Shown: positions 5,421 to 5,624 of the stretch, piece after piece | How the letters are laid out: every line of letters starts with the position of its first letter | How positions within the stretch are numbered: position 1 is the stretch's first letter | Source: Verrucomicrobiales bacterium | GTDB lineage: Bacteria > Verrucomicrobiota > Verrucomicrobiia > Verrucomicrobiales > DEV007 | Length of the DNA: 5,624 bases | Assembly: GCA_003232855.1 (NCBI GenBank) | Contig: QIKC01000179.1 | Span: 1-5,624 of the forward strand | Direction of reading: 5' to 3' | Position numbers and translations under genes: made by a program | Notes under the pieces: generated by a model | What the model was told of the DNA's origin: nothing | The model's database searches: none | What the model saw: only the letters and a program-made list of their open reading frames with translations

Positions 5421-5478
5421 GTAGGAATTTTCTTCCCCATTCGCGAATATTCGCGTTCATTCGCGGGCAAAATCCTAC
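5421..5478 (-). repeat. Dispersed repeat element, copy 2, with flanking inverted ends
   Basis: Bases 5449-5472 are the exact reverse complement of 2227-2250 in copy 1, and TTTCTTCCCC (5429-5438) is the reverse complement of 2270-2279. Between them the third 10-bp unit is inverted relative to copy 1, creating the perfect palindrome CGCGAATATTCGCG (5442-5455). The whole segment is bounded by GTAGGA (5421-5426) and TCCTAC (5473-5478), so transcribed from either strand it can fold on itself. It sits just downstream of rplI on the dnaB side, a common place for REP-like elements, and may stabilise or end the rplI message. Confidence 0.75.
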
Positions 5479-5502
5479 CCTCAGAGTAGCCGCCCGCGTT
5501 AC

Positions 5503-5624
5503 CTAGCGTTTGCGATCGGAATCTTCGTCGCCTTCTTCGTCGGCGGTATTTTCTGTCGCTTTGGCGTTGACCTTGAGCTTCAGAGTTGCGGAGACATCGG
5601 CGTGCAGTTTGATCTCCACTTCGA
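5503..5624 (-). CDS. rplI: 50S ribosomal protein L9, C-terminal end (5' part outside window)
   Basis: The last 39 codons are present, ending in TAG (plus 5503-5505). They begin 'EVEIKLHADVSATLKLKV', the closing beta-strand pattern of the L9 C-terminal domain, in which residues like 'I.LH..V...L.V.V' are typical. L9 binds 23S rRNA at the base of the L1 stalk and helps keep the reading frame. Family members usually end within a few residues of that last strand; here about 20 more residues follow, an acidic stretch 'ADEEGDEDSD' ending in 'RKR'. The following minus-strand gene is dnaB, the standard neighbour, which supports the call. Confidence 0.88.
   Translation of the reverse strand, partial: EVEIKLHADVSATLKLKVNAKATENTADEEGDEDSDRKR

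Overview
The window is moderately GC-rich bacterial chromosome. It has two plus-strand units on the left, nfeD and then a vapBC toxin-antitoxin pair. They converge on a minus-strand housekeeping unit on the right, dnaB downstream of rplI. Gene order rplI-dnaB is widespread in bacteria. The wording of DnaB (a 'PNSTDAEKGVL' entry followed by 'MLQSPTELVGEAV' and 'EAFYVPAH'), a long two-protease-domain NfeD, and the intergenic 10-bp-period 'CGCGAAT' repeats remind me of Verrucomicrobiota, perhaps Opitutae. That is an inference from memory, not a proven assignment.

Layout. 1-2252: membrane serine protease NfeD, plus strand, with its 5' end outside the window. Codons from base 3 onward still encode the signal peptide. 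2253-2583: 331 bases with no convincing gene. They hold a repeat element that begins inside the last codons of nfeD, two good stem-loops and the vapBC promoter. 2584-3259: overlapping vapB (ribbon-helix-helix antitoxin) and vapC (PIN-domain RNase). 3260-3742: 483 bases between convergent genes, rich in small AT-rich palindromes, with an 11-bp tandem repeat and a 19-codon reading frame behind a near-perfect Shine-Dalgarno. 3743-5278: replicative helicase DnaB, minus strand. 5279-5502: 224-base spacer with a hairpin, an 8-bp tandem repeat and a second, inverted copy of the repeat element. 5503-5624: 3' end of rplI (ribosomal protein L9), minus strand.

How it fits together. rplI and dnaB are core translation and replication genes. 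nfeD encodes membrane protein quality control and is normally paired with a stomatin/slipin gene, which is not visible here. vapBC looks like an accessory insertion: its coding strand is C-rich, while the plus strand on both sides is G-rich. It also has its own promoter, placed so close to the vapB start that the mRNA would be essentially leaderless. I see no clear new multi-gene system. The most useful oddities are the mobile-looking repeat that supplies the end of nfeD, the loss of the catalytic serine in the first NfeD protease domain, the leaderless vapBC promoter with a repeat-based operator, the palindrome-rich convergent spacer, and an excess of the octamer GCGATCGC.
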